Below are positions 1 to 8,224 of a stretch of 64,000 bases of DNA, piece after piece. Location of the stretch: positions 186,001-250,000 of the forward strand of contig JBKBUF010000001.1 in the NCBI GenBank assembly GCA_046290815.1. Reading direction: 5' to 3'. The translations under genes and the position numbers were made by a program. Source of the DNA: JBKBUF01 sp046290815 (GTDB lineage: Bacteria > Bacteroidota > Bacteroidia > Cytophagales > Cytophagaceae). Position 1 is the stretch's first letter, and every line of letters begins with the position of its first letter. The notes under the pieces are model-generated. The model did not search any database and was not told the origin of the DNA. It was given only the letters and a program-made list of their open reading frames with translations.

Positions 1-1028
1 CAATATGGATGTATTCAGAAGGAAATAATTCCATTACTTCTGTGAGCACATCCTCCAAAAACCTGAAAGTATTTTCTTCCACATTAAAAATATCAGGGAA
101 TATGCCCCAGTGGCTTACGACTTCAATTTGTTTTCCGGTGACCCCTAATTCAGGATAAGCAGCTATAGCTGCACTTGCATGTCCTGGAAGCTCAATTTCC
201 GGTACAACAGTAATAAATCTTTCCCGCGCATACTGTACTATCTCCTTGATTTCTTCCTGAGTATAATAACCACCATATGGCAGACCATCAAATTTATGTG
301 GCTGATGATAATTATGACCTATCAATGTTTCTTTTCTCTTACTACCGATTTCGGTCAGTTTAGGATATTTTTTTATTTCGATTCTCCATCCCTGATCTTC
401 TGTAAGGTGCCAGTGAAAGGTATTGAGTTTATGCATTGCCATATTATCGATATACCTTTTAATAAAATCCACCGGCATAAAATGCCTGGCGACGTCCAGA
501 TGCAGCCCACGCCATTGAAATCTGGGTTTATCTTTAATGCTAACAACCGGTAGAGACCAGTCTGCACCTTTAACTTCTTTACTTTCAATTTCAGGAGGAA
601 GGAGTTGAAGCAAACTTTGCATGCCGTAAAATAGTCCTGCCGGTTGAAATGCGCTCACGATTACCTCTCCTTTATTGATAGTAATTTCATATCCTTCATC
701 GCCTAGATTTTCTAAGCCTTGAAGAGAAAAATAAACAGCGTTAGTGTTGGGACTTTGTGATTCTTCAACTTTTATTATGTATCCTGATGCAGAATTAAAT
801 TTATTGGCAAACATATTTGCAATCCTGATAGCTTCATCATTATCCTGCTGAGCTGTAATTCTGGTTTGTCTGGTAATGAAAAAATATTCCGTACCGGATT
901 TGATTTCCAAAGGTGCAGGTATGACCCTTATTTCGGCAGGAACATTGGAATTATCCTTTTGATCATTGCAGGAGCTAAAAATCAATAAAATTGCTGCAAA
1001 TAAAACTACATAAGATTTTAAATACATT
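1..1028 (-). CDS. beta-N-acetylhexosaminidase, GH20 lipoprotein (partial, 3' end beyond window)
   Basis: Reading from the ATG at 1028 to the window edge gives about 342 residues with no stop. The N-terminus carries a lipoprotein signal ending LLIFSSC. Next comes the GH20 N-terminal alpha/beta domain, then the start of the TIM barrel with RFQWRGLHLDVARHF, FHWHLTEDQGWRIEIKK and PEIELPGHASAAIAAYPEL, all hallmark GH20 blocks. The catalytic Asp-Glu pair should follow just past the edge (the last residues seen are SEYIHI). The family cleaves terminal GlcNAc/GalNAc from chitooligosaccharides, glycans or peptidoglycan fragments, and a lipoprotein would act in the periplasm or at the outer membrane. 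It lies 23 bp behind the esterase on the same strand, so the two are probably cotranscribed. Confidence 0.93.
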
Positions 1029-1051
1029 TAGAGTAGAATTTCGATTGTCAG

Positions 1052-1840
1052 TTACTTAATTTTATTTTTTGAAAAAATCCATGAAAGGAAGTCCGGCTCT
1101 GAAAAAGCATTGAGCCAACTATCATGTTTCACTTCAGGATACAATGTCAGGCTTACTTCAGGGTTAACATCTTTCAGCTTATTATAAATATCTACAGAAA
1201 ATTTTACAGGCACTACATCATCTTTTTCACCGTGAAAAATACGTATAGGTATTTTATTGTAATGAATTGAGTTTTCAGGATTATCTCCACCACATATGGC
1301 AAATGCGGCCGCAAAAGTTCCGGGCATTCGTCTCAACAATTCAAATGTACCCATAGCTCCCATTGATAAACCTCCTACATACACCCTATCTTTATCTACT
1401 TCCTCCTTGTTGAGGATTTCATTGATAAGTTTTATAAGGGTCTGCATAGGCGGTGTTGGTTCTCCTGCAGGTTGAAAATTAAAGGTAACTTCTCCGTTTT
1501 TTATATCTTTTAAAACATTAGCCCAGTAATTATTCAGAGGACATTGGGGAAATACCACAATAGCTGGAAATGTGGCACTATTTTTTAAGAATAAATCAGA
1601 ACCATGGACTAGTTGCAGTTCATTGTCATTTCCCCGCTCACCGGCGCCATGAAGCACAAAAACAACCGGATATTTATTTCCTTTTTTGAAGTTGACCGGG
1701 TAAAGAATCCGGTAAGGCATACTTTTTTCCCCGGAACTGAAAACTTCCTTTTTAAATTGATCTTTCGACTGACTCATAAGGTTTTGACTGGCACATATTC
1801 CAATAATAATCAAAATTATAAGGTACTTTTTCATATACAT
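1052..1840 (-). CDS. secreted alpha/beta-hydrolase (esterase/peptidase of the prolyl-oligopeptidase-like group)
   Basis: 262 residues. A signal peptide of about 23 residues (MKKYLIILIIIGICASQ core) precedes an alpha/beta-hydrolase fold. The oxyanion region is VVFVLHGAGERGND, the nucleophile elbow GGLSMGAMG gives the serine, GEKDDVVP supplies a likely acid and VKHDSW the histidine. The family holds secreted esterases and PHB-depolymerase/feruloyl-esterase-like enzymes, and the exact substrate cannot be read from sequence. ATG codons at 1840 and 1834 are both possible starts. It precedes the GH20 gene on the same strand, so it may remove ester groups from the same glycan. Divergent from the kinase gene at 1962. 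Confidence 0.85.
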   Translation of the reverse strand: MYMKKYLIILIIIGICASQNLMSQSKDQFKKEVFSSGEKSMPYRILYPVNFKKGNKYPVVFVLHGAGERGNDNELQLVHGSDLFLKNSATFPAIVVFPQCPLNNYWANVLKDIKNGEVTFNFQPAGEPTPPMQTLIKLINEILNKEEVDKDRVYVGGLSMGAMGTFELLRRMPGTFAAAFAICGGDNPENSIHYNKIPIRIFHGEKDDVVPVKFSVDIYNKLKDVNPEVSLTLYPEVKHDSWLNAFSEPDFLSWIFSKNKIK

Positions 1841-1961
1841 AATTAGTACTAAATTCTTGTTAAAGGGTTACACAATTAATGCGCAATCTCCAAAACTAAT
1901 TGAATTTTATTATTAATTTATTTGTTTTTATCTTTTCCGTCGGATTTATAAACCATTACAT

Positions 1962-3410
1962 ATGGAAACCATCCCAGAAAGAGTAAAATCTTTTTTCGAA
2001 AGCTGGAAGCAGGATGTCTGCATTGAAGAAATTAATCAGCTGGCCCAAGCCGGAAGTGACAGACAATACTTCAGGGTACGTACTTCACAAAGATCATTTA
2101 TTGTAACATACAACACCAACATACCTGAAAACAATGCTTTCATAGAATTCTCCAGGCATTTTTTCAGCAAACAATCATCTGTACCTGAAATTTACCATTT
2201 CAGTTCTGATAAAAGCATGTATGTTCAAACAGACCTTGGAGATATTTCTCTTTTTGATATTATACAAAATGAAGGATACACCGATCATACCTTTGAGTTG
2301 TATAAAAAGACCTTTTCACAACTGGCTAAACTACAGATTGAAGGTGGAACAGGTCTGGATTATGATTATTGCATAGCAACTAAGGCATTTGACCATCAGG
2401 CAATCTATTCAGATCTGCTATACTTCAAATATTACTTTTTGCGGGCACTCAAACTTCCTTATGATAAAAATCTTCTTTTGAATGATTTTGAAATGCTGTG
2501 TTATTTTCTGATGCAGGAAAAAAACAGGTATTTCATGCATAGAGACTGCCAAAGCAGAAATGTAATGGTAAAGGATGATAAGGTTTACTTTATCGATTAC
2601 CAGGGAGGTATGAAAGGGGCTCTGCAATATGATGTTGCTTCAATGTTATGGCAGGCCAAAGCATCACTACCCTACGACTGGAGAGATGAACTTGTCAATT
2701 ATTACTTTGACAAAGTAAATGACTTGTTAGGCAATCAGCTAAACAGGAAAGATTTTCTGGACAACTACCATGGTTTTGTTCTCATCAGAATGTTGCAGAC
2801 TCTCGGTGCTTACGGTTACAGAGGATTATTTGAGAGAAAGCCACATTTCATCAGTAGTATTCCTTTTGCATTAAGAAATCTTAAATGGTTTCTGGAAAAT
2901 AAAACCATCCCAATTCGTTTGCCTGAATTACAGAAGGTATTAAACGAAATGGTAGATGATGAAATAATCAAAAGGTTTGAAAATATAAAAGCCGACAGCA
3001 ACAGCAAGCTCACTGTAAAGATCAATAGTTTTTCCTATAAACAGGGGATACCGGAAGACCTCAGCGGGAATGGCGGAGGCTTCGTTTTTGATTGCAGAGG
3101 TATTCTTAATCCCGGAAGATATGATGAGTACAAAAAACTTACCGGCAGAGATAAAGAGGTGCAGGACTTTTTACTTTACAGAACGGAAATGCCGGTCTTC
3201 CTGCAGCATGTTTATAGTATGGTAGACATAAGCGTGACAGATTATCTGAAAAGAAATTTCGAAAGTCTGATGGTAAGTTTTGGCTGTACAGGTGGGCAAC
3301 ACCGCAGTGTATATGCTGCAGATTCGCTGGCTAAACACCTTAAACAAAAATTTGGTGTAAAAGTGGTGGTAAAGCATTGTGTGCAGGATGCCAAAAACTG
3401 GATAAATTAA
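1962..3410 (+). CDS. anomeric amino-sugar kinase (AmgK-like phosphotransferase) fused to RapZ C-terminal domain
   Basis: 482 residues, no signal peptide. Residues 1-330 form an aminoglycoside-phosphotransferase-type kinase domain: a nucleotide-loop region (AGSDRQYFRV), the catalytic block FMHRDCQSRNVMV, and the metal-binding VYFIDYQGG, resembling AmgK, which phosphorylates MurNAc/GlcNAc at C1. From about residue 353 the protein turns into a RapZ C-terminal domain: FVFDCRGILNPGRYDEYKKL, then FGCTGGQHRSVYAADSLA, matching the CTGGxHRSV signature that in enterobacterial RapZ belongs to the GlcN6P/sRNA-binding half. The P-loop half of RapZ is missing. A MurU-like gene follows 89 bp downstream. Family assignment is firm; the sugar specificity and the role of the RapZ half are inferred. 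Confidence 0.88.
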   Translation: METIPERVKSFFESWKQDVCIEEINQLAQAGSDRQYFRVRTSQRSFIVTYNTNIPENNAFIEFSRHFFSKQSSVPEIYHFSSDKSMYVQTDLGDISLFDIIQNEGYTDHTFELYKKTFSQLAKLQIEGGTGLDYDYCIATKAFDHQAIYSDLLYFKYYFLRALKLPYDKNLLLNDFEMLCYFLMQEKNRYFMHRDCQSRNVMVKDDKVYFIDYQGGMKGALQYDVASMLWQAKASLPYDWRDELVNYYFDKVNDLLGNQLNRKDFLDNYHGFVLIRMLQTLGAYGYRGLFERKPHFISSIPFALRNLKWFLENKTIPIRLPELQKVLNEMVDDEIIKRFENIKADSNSKLTVKINSFSYKQGIPEDLSGNGGGFVFDCRGILNPGRYDEYKKLTGRDKEVQDFLLYRTEMPVFLQHVYSMVDISVTDYLKRNFESLMVSFGCTGGQHRSVYAADSLAKHLKQKFGVKVVVKHCVQDAKNWIN

Positions 3411-3415
3411 TGAGA

Positions 3416-3494
3416 AGTTTAAAGTTTATAGTTGAAAGTTCAAAGTGGGTCCTTTCAACTTATTCTTTAAACTTTTAACTTTAAACTTTTAACT
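3416..3494. repeat. inverted pair of 7-bp-periodic AT-rich arrays
   Basis: The left arm (3416-3443) reads AGTTTAA, AGTTTAT, AGTTGAA, AGTTCAA. The right arm (3452-3492) reads CTTTCAA, a 6-nt unit, CTTTAAA, CTTTTAA, CTTTAAA, CTTTTAA. The arms are reverse-complementary in pattern, so the 89-bp gap between the kinase and MurU-like genes could fold as a long imperfect hairpin around TGGGTC. The same heptad style recurs at 7989-8037, 8178-8220 and 14772-14806. Confidence 0.85.
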
Positions 3495-3499
3495 CCCTG

Positions 3500-4216
3500 A
3501 TGAAAGCAATGATATTTGCAGCCGGATTAGGCACCCGGTTAAAACCATTTACAGAGAACCATCCGAAAGCTCTTGCTGTCGTAAATGGAAAATCACTTTT
3601 AGAAAGAAATATTGAATACCTGAAAAGTTTCGGCTTTAATCAGTTTGTCATAAATGTACACCACTTCCCAGAACAGATACTGGAGTTTTTAAAATCAAAA
3701 AATAATTTCGGTTGTAATATTCAGATTTCCGACGAAAGCGATTTTTTACTTGAAACAGGAGGCGGATTAAAAAAGGCTTCAAACTTTTTAAAGGGCGACT
3801 CCCCTTTTCTGGTTATGAATGTTGACATACTTACCAACCTTAACATCACCAAACTTATTGATTATCATAAAAGCAACAATGCTCTTGCCACACTTGCGGT
3901 TACAGACAGAGTATCTTCAAGGTATTTTTTATTTAACTCCAATAGCGAGCTATGTGGATGGAAAAACGAAAAAACCGGTGAAGAGAAAATAATTAAACCA
4001 TTGCAAGAACTTTCAGCTAAGGCCTTCAGTGGTATTCATGTTATAGAACCGGAAATTTTTGAGTTAATGAAGCAGGAAGGAAAATTTTCTATTGTAGATG
4101 TTTACCTGGAATTGTGTAGCAAATATACCATTGCCGGTTACGACCATTCATCAGATACACTCATAGATGTCGGAAAACCTGAAGCAATAGATAAAGCAGA
4201 GAAATTATTTATTTAA
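3500..4216 (+). CDS. sugar-1-phosphate nucleotidyltransferase, MurU-like
   Basis: 238 residues, a bare nucleotidyltransferase (Rossmann-like) domain. The N-terminus MKAMIFAAGLGTRLKPFT is the nucleotide-binding signature, HPKALAVV the sugar-phosphate/UTP contact block, LETGGGLKKA the base/sugar-binding loop and FLVMNVDIL the metal-binding region. Size and motifs match MurU (MurNAc-1-P uridylyltransferase) better than GlmU or RmlA, which are longer. Placement directly after an AmgK-like kinase recreates the AmgK-MurU order known from pseudomonad cell-wall salvage, supporting a role in making a UDP-amino sugar. Mannose-1-P or hexose-1-P activity is the alternative. It overlaps the convergent hydrolase gene by 8 bp. 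Confidence 0.85.
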   Translation: MKAMIFAAGLGTRLKPFTENHPKALAVVNGKSLLERNIEYLKSFGFNQFVINVHHFPEQILEFLKSKNNFGCNIQISDESDFLLETGGGLKKASNFLKGDSPFLVMNVDILTNLNITKLIDYHKSNNALATLAVTDRVSSRYFLFNSNSELCGWKNEKTGEEKIIKPLQELSAKAFSGIHVIEPEIFELMKQEGKFSIVDVYLELCSKYTIAGYDHSSDTLIDVGKPEAIDKAEKLFI

Positions 4217-5285
4217 TATTTCTCCACCAGAATTTAGAAACCCTTTCCTCTGTGATTTTAAAACTCTCTCCCATCATAGGAGTCAAAACCTTTACATTAT
4301 TTTTGTCTGCCGCCTGCAACAACTTCTCAATAGGATCCGTCCATCCATGTAAGGCCAGAGAAAATTTAGCCCAATGGACAGGAAAAAGTACTTCTGCTTT
4401 CAGATCTAATGAGGCTAAGGCTGTCTCTTCAGGCATCATATGGATAAACGGCCAGTTTTTATTATACTGCCCGCATTCCAGAATTGCCATTTGAAAAGGA
4501 CCTAACCTTTCTCCAATCTCCTTAAAATGAAAATCGTAACCTGAATCACCGCCGATAAATATTTTATAATTACCAATTTTTAATGCATATGAACTCCACA
4601 ATGTTGTATTTCTAGTCAATCCTCTTCCGGAAAAATGTCTAGCCGGCGCAGAGGTAATCGAATCTGAATCATTTAATACCTGAGATTGCCACCAATCGAG
4701 TTCAATAATAACATCTTTGTTGTATCCCCATTTAATAAAATATTCTGAAACACCCAAAGGCACAATTACCTTTTTCACTTTAGCTTTTATGGTTTTAATG
4801 GTGCTTTTATCAAGATGATCATAATGATCATGAGATATAATCAGAAAATCGATTCCCGGAAGATCATCTGTAGAATATTCATCAGTAGTGGCAAATTTCC
4901 TGGGTCCTGCAACAGGTACAGGAGAAACGGTATTGCTGAATACAGGGTCTACCAAGAATGTTTTACCGGCAAATCTGATCAGATATGTAGAATGTCCGAA
5001 CCAAGTTATGACCGGCACATCAAAGTCTATTTTACTTATATCCTTTTTTATGAAAGGCAGTTTGGTTTTAGGCTTGCTATTCTTGTCCTTGTTAAATGTA
5101 AAATCATAAATCATTTTACCCATTCCTACACCTTCAATACTTACAGGAGTTGGAGATAAGTTATGAAATTTTCCGTCACGAAAATTGGGCGAACTGTAAC
5201 CGGATTTTTTATTTTCCTGTGCCGCCCCTGAATATGCCATACAGATTAAAAATATAGTATTAACAAGAATTCTGTAAAAACTCAT
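4209..5285 (-). CDS. exported metallo-beta-lactamase-fold hydrolase (NAPE-PLD/UlaG-like)
   Basis: 358 residues with an N-terminal signal peptide ending near SGAAQ. The MBL core is clear: TWFGHSTYLIRFAGKTFLVD, the metal motif SHDHYDHLD, IGGDSGYD, and FPVHWAKFSLALHGW. These match the group annotated as NAPE-phospholipase-D-like or UPF0173/UlaG-like zinc hydrolases. Substrates in bacteria are mostly unknown; phosphodiester or lactone cleavage is the usual guess. It is convergent with and overlaps the MurU-like gene by 8 bp. The csp gene lies upstream on the same strand but is separated by a terminator-like hairpin at 5297-5327. Confidence 0.88.
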   Translation of the reverse strand: MSFYRILVNTIFLICMAYSGAAQENKKSGYSSPNFRDGKFHNLSPTPVSIEGVGMGKMIYDFTFNKDKNSKPKTKLPFIKKDISKIDFDVPVITWFGHSTYLIRFAGKTFLVDPVFSNTVSPVPVAGPRKFATTDEYSTDDLPGIDFLIISHDHYDHLDKSTIKTIKAKVKKVIVPLGVSEYFIKWGYNKDVIIELDWWQSQVLNDSDSITSAPARHFSGRGLTRNTTLWSSYALKIGNYKIFIGGDSGYDFHFKEIGERLGPFQMAILECGQYNKNWPFIHMMPEETALASLDLKAEVLFPVHWAKFSLALHGWTDPIEKLLQAADKNNVKVLTPMMGESFKITEERVSKFWWRNIK

Positions 5286-5296
5286 TTAATAAAAAT

Positions 5297-5327
5297 AAAA
5301 AAACATGTCCGGAAGAACATGTTTTTT
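5297..5327 (-). terminator. rho-independent terminator behind the cold shock gene
   Basis: The palindromic ACATGT at 5303-5308 and 5317-5322 pair around a short loop, flanked by an A-run (5297-5302) and a T-run (5323-5327). The stem therefore works in either direction. It sits 33 bp past the stop of the minus-strand csp gene and just before the MBL hydrolase. Confidence 0.75.
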
Positions 5328-5359
5328 ACAATAAATATAAATATCTTAATCCTGTTCGA

Positions 5360-5554
5360 TTAGCTGATCACTTTTACATTTACTGCATTCAGTCCTTTTC
5401 TTCCCTGCTGCACATCAAATTTCACATCATCGTTTTCTCTTATTTCATCAATAAGTCCACTCTGATGTACAAAAATCTCTTCGGTTGAATCTGATACTTT
5501 AATAAACCCAAATCCTTTTGAGTTATTAAAAAATTTTACTTTACCTTTTTTCAT
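5360..5554 (-). CDS. cold shock domain protein
   Basis: 64 residues from the ATG at 5554: MKKGKVKFFNNSKGFGFIKV followed by EEIFVHQSGL and GRKGLNAVNVKV. The RNP1-type (KGFGFI) and RNP2-type (IFVHQSGL) nucleic-acid-binding motifs of CspA-type OB folds are both intact. The frame stays open another 13 codons upstream to 5593, but MKKGKVKFF is the family start and the added residues have no match, so 5554 is preferred. Such proteins melt RNA secondary structure during cold or stress. The 5' region is very AT-rich (no Shine-Dalgarno). A terminator hairpin follows. Confidence 0.95.
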   Translation of the reverse strand: MKKGKVKFFNNSKGFGFIKVSDSTEEIFVHQSGLIDEIRENDDVKFDVQQGRKGLNAVNVKVIS

Positions 5555-5915
5555 TAAATTAAATTGTAATAAATAGTTAATGTTGGCTTCCATTTTAGGA
5601 AGTTCAATTCATAACTTTTACAGGCTTCGATTGTTTGAAAAGATCCGATCTTTTTATATAAAATCTTCAAAGAGTAATTTTTTAATAACTTATATAATTA
5701 CCATTTACCTTTGCACTAATATAAAATTAATACAATTACTACGAGAAATATTATTAGAAACTTGATAATACCGCTGATATAATAAGTACGCCAACCACCA
5801 TTTAAACAAATACAAAACAGGTAGTTAAAGATATAATTTGGTTTTAGTCGCAAATTATCTTGAATTAATCCCATTTTTTCTTATTTTTACCATCTCGGAA
5901 AATCACAAATTGAGT
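5555..5915. other. AT-rich divergent intergenic region
   Basis: 361 bp between the csp start and the deacetylase start. No convincing gene: the 61-codon plus-strand frame here has no recognisable product. It should hold promoters for both divergent genes; one candidate for the deacetylase is listed separately. Confidence 0.6.
5860..5890 (+). promoter_or_regulatory. Bacteroidota-type promoter for the polysaccharide deacetylase gene
   Basis: TTG at 5860-5862, a 19-nt spacer, then TATTTTTAC at 5882-5890, close to the TTG-N17-20-TAnnTTTG consensus of the primary Bacteroidota sigma factor. It lies 25 bp before the ATG at 5916 and supports that start over the upstream one at 5838. Confidence 0.55.
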
Positions 5916-7988
5916 ATGAAAAACAAACTACTTTTAGCCTTTACTATTTTCATTTCCATGGCAGGCCAGGCTCAACCACCTGTGAAAATCTGTACATGGA
6001 AAAACAATGCTACCGGATGTTATAACATCATTCACGATGATTTCGGTGACTATGGAGTAATTGGAATTATTAATTATGCTGACACTATGGCTCATAACAG
6101 AGGTATCAAAATTACCTTTGGAGCAATTTCCGGCTCTTGTGAAGCAAATAACGCTTACCCAAGAGCTAAGCAGATGATTGAACAAAGGGGACATGAAATC
6201 ATCAATCACTCACACACTCATTCATGTGCGGTAACAAATGAGAACTGTGGTGGCATTGGTCCAAATCACGGTTGGGCTGTTCCTGGTTCTACATTAAAGC
6301 TTGATCAGGAAATTGACAGGAGCACCACCTCTATTGCTACCAATACCGGTTATACACCACGATATTACATTTACCCTTATGATCAGTTTAATGAAACTGC
6401 CAATGAATATTTGAAAACCAAAGGATATATAGGTTCAAGAACGGGGCCATACAATCAGGCTGCGCCAGCCAATTTCACTCCCGATGCAGAAGGCTTCTTC
6501 AGGTCACACTTGGTGGTAGATGTGGTTAATAACGTTGCTGTAAATCTTAACTCCAGGGTTGATGAAGCTATAAACACCGGAGGATGGGTCAACAGAGAGT
6601 TGCACAATGTTGGCAATTCCGGATGGGGCCATGTGACGGTAGATAATTACAGAACCCATTTGAATTATGTAAAATCCAAAATGGATTCAGGGGAATTATG
6701 GGTAGGTACCATCAGCGAAATTTTAACCTACAGAATTCAGAGAATGGTTTATACCCCTGTGGCCTCAGTCAATAATGGTACCATCACTGTAAACTGGAAT
6801 TCTACAGGATCCATAAATGTAGCCAATTACCTGCAACCCCTGCATTTCAAATCACCAATTACGCTGGAAGTGGACATCAGTTCTTATCCTGGAAACTACA
6901 CTGTTACACAAAACGCCAATGTAATCCAGGATAGATTTGTAAAGAATAACAGGCTTTATGTAAATGTATTTCCTCACCTCGGGCCGGTGGTTTTAAGTCC
7001 GCAAACATGTCCAGTTTGTATCGTCTCACATCCGCAGAACACTACCATTAATTCCGGAGCAACGCTTACTCTTTCTGTGACTGCACAAGGTACCGGAAAC
7101 CTGAGTTATCAATGGTATAAGGGCGGAACTATAATAACCGGTGCAACCTCAGCGACATACACGGTCAACAATACAAACTCCAGTCATGCAGGAACTTATC
7201 ATGTTGTTGTAAGTAACGGTGTAAACACTGCTACCTCCAACAATGCCGTTGTAACTGTTCACACCCGCACTCCATTTGCAAATAACGTTATCCCGGGAAG
7301 AATTCAATCTGAAAATTTTGATGCAGGTGGACAGGGAATAACCTATAACGAGTCTACAGGTACTAACCAGGGAAATACAAGTTACCGTTCTGAACCTGTA
7401 GATATTGAAAATTGCACTGAAGGAGGTTACAATGTTGGTTATATCACGAATGGAGAATGGTTGGAATACAGTGTGAACATTGTTTCTTCGGGTTGGTACA
7501 GATTTGGCTTCAGAATTGCCTCACAAAATGTTGGTGGTACCAACGGTTCATTTAACCTGCAAATGGGCGGAAACATCATTATCAATACCACTACTGTTCC
7601 TTACACAGGAGGATGGCAAACCTGGCAAACTGTACAATCTGATCTGGTATTTTTAAATGCAGGAACATCCATCATGAGGTTTACAGCTGCTACCGGTAAT
7701 TTTAATATCAATTATATAGATGCTGCATTGGTTACCTCTACAACTTCTGATGTCAACGCTCAGAAACTAATCATTTACCCGAATCCGGTAAAAGACATTT
7801 TGTATTTCGGAGAAATCAACTCAGGAATTAAATCTGCCGAAATTGCCGATTTAACCGGCAAAGCTGTAAGATCAATCACCGAAAATGAGCTTATAAACCT
7901 TGATGTTTCTGACTTACAAAAAGGAATTTATCTCCTGAAAGCAGAAACGCAAAACGGTACCATGATTTCAAGGTTTGTGAAAGAGTGA
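5916..7988 (+). CDS. secreted polysaccharide deacetylase with Ig-like domain, CBM6 and T9SS sorting domain
   Basis: 690 residues from ATG 5916. Signal peptide 1-20 (ending AGQAQ). The NodB/CE4 domain (about 25-290) has metal ligands in IIHDDFGDY and INHSHTHSC, plus YYIYPYDQF. An Ig-like domain follows (about 365-450, with LSYQWYKGG). Then comes a CBM6 (about 455-603: IQSENFDAGG, GYITNGEWLEYSVNI, GGWQTWQTV). The type A T9SS domain (about 612-690) begins at IIYPNPVKDILYF and ends SRFVKE. CE4 enzymes remove N- or O-acetyl groups from chitin, xylan or peptidoglycan; CBM6 suggests a plant-type or beta-glucan polymer. The substrate is not decided by sequence. The annotated frame can extend to 5838, but the promoter and signal peptide favour 5916. 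Confidence 0.9.
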   Translation: MKNKLLLAFTIFISMAGQAQPPVKICTWKNNATGCYNIIHDDFGDYGVIGIINYADTMAHNRGIKITFGAISGSCEANNAYPRAKQMIEQRGHEIINHSHTHSCAVTNENCGGIGPNHGWAVPGSTLKLDQEIDRSTTSIATNTGYTPRYYIYPYDQFNETANEYLKTKGYIGSRTGPYNQAAPANFTPDAEGFFRSHLVVDVVNNVAVNLNSRVDEAINTGGWVNRELHNVGNSGWGHVTVDNYRTHLNYVKSKMDSGELWVGTISEILTYRIQRMVYTPVASVNNGTITVNWNSTGSINVANYLQPLHFKSPITLEVDISSYPGNYTVTQNANVIQDRFVKNNRLYVNVFPHLGPVVLSPQTCPVCIVSHPQNTTINSGATLTLSVTAQGTGNLSYQWYKGGTIITGATSATYTVNNTNSSHAGTYHVVVSNGVNTATSNNAVVTVHTRTPFANNVIPGRIQSENFDAGGQGITYNESTGTNQGNTSYRSEPVDIENCTEGGYNVGYITNGEWLEYSVNIVSSGWYRFGFRIASQNVGGTNGSFNLQMGGNIIINTTTVPYTGGWQTWQTVQSDLVFLNAGTSIMRFTAATGNFNINYIDAALVTSTTSDVNAQKLIIYPNPVKDILYFGEINSGIKSAEIADLTGKAVRSITENELINLDVSDLQKGIYLLKAETQNGTMISRFVKE

Positions 7989-8037
7989 GCTTAAAGCTAA
8001 AAGCTGAAAGCCTAAAGAATAAAGCTTAAAGTTAATT
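7989..8037 (+). repeat. 7-bp-periodic array (GCNNAAA units)
   Basis: Immediately after the deacetylase stop come seven head-to-tail heptads: GCTTAAA, GCTAAAA, GCTGAAA, GCCTAAA, GAATAAA, GCTTAAA, GTTAATT. Phase is kept exactly for 49 bp. Its inverted partner lies at 8178-8220. Confidence 0.85.
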
Positions 8038-8066
8038 AATAACAGATTAAATAAAGTAATTACAAG

Positions 8067-8107
8067 AAAGTCATTCTGAACGAAAGGGAGGAATGACTTT
8101 TTCGTTT
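8067..8107 (+). terminator. rho-independent terminator of the deacetylase gene
   Basis: AAAGTCATTC (8067-8076) pairs exactly with GAATGACTTT (8091-8100) around a 14-nt loop and is followed by TTCGTTT. It sits between the two heptad arrays, so transcription should stop before the next gene. Confidence 0.8.
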
Positions 8108-8177
8108 AAGAAATAACTTTTTAAATCTTTTAATTTATTATCTATCTTTAACCTTCATTAGAATCTCTAATTTGAAT

Positions 8178-8220
8178 CTTTCAGCTTTATGCTTTTAACT
8201 TTGAACTTTAAACTTTAAAC
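8178..8220 (+). repeat. 7-bp-periodic array, inverted relative to 7989-8037
   Basis: Six heptads in perfect phase: CTTTCAG, CTTTATG, CTTTTAA, CTTTGAA, CTTTAAA, CTTTAAA, ending 4 bp before the TTG start of the next gene. The pattern is the reverse complement of the array at 7989-8037, about 140 bp away. Confidence 0.85.
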
Positions 8221-8224
8221 TCCT

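Noticed and set aside
5838..5915. Upstream start for the deacetylase
   Set aside because: Its first 26 residues overlap a consensus promoter and spoil the signal peptide; the ATG at 5916 fits both better.
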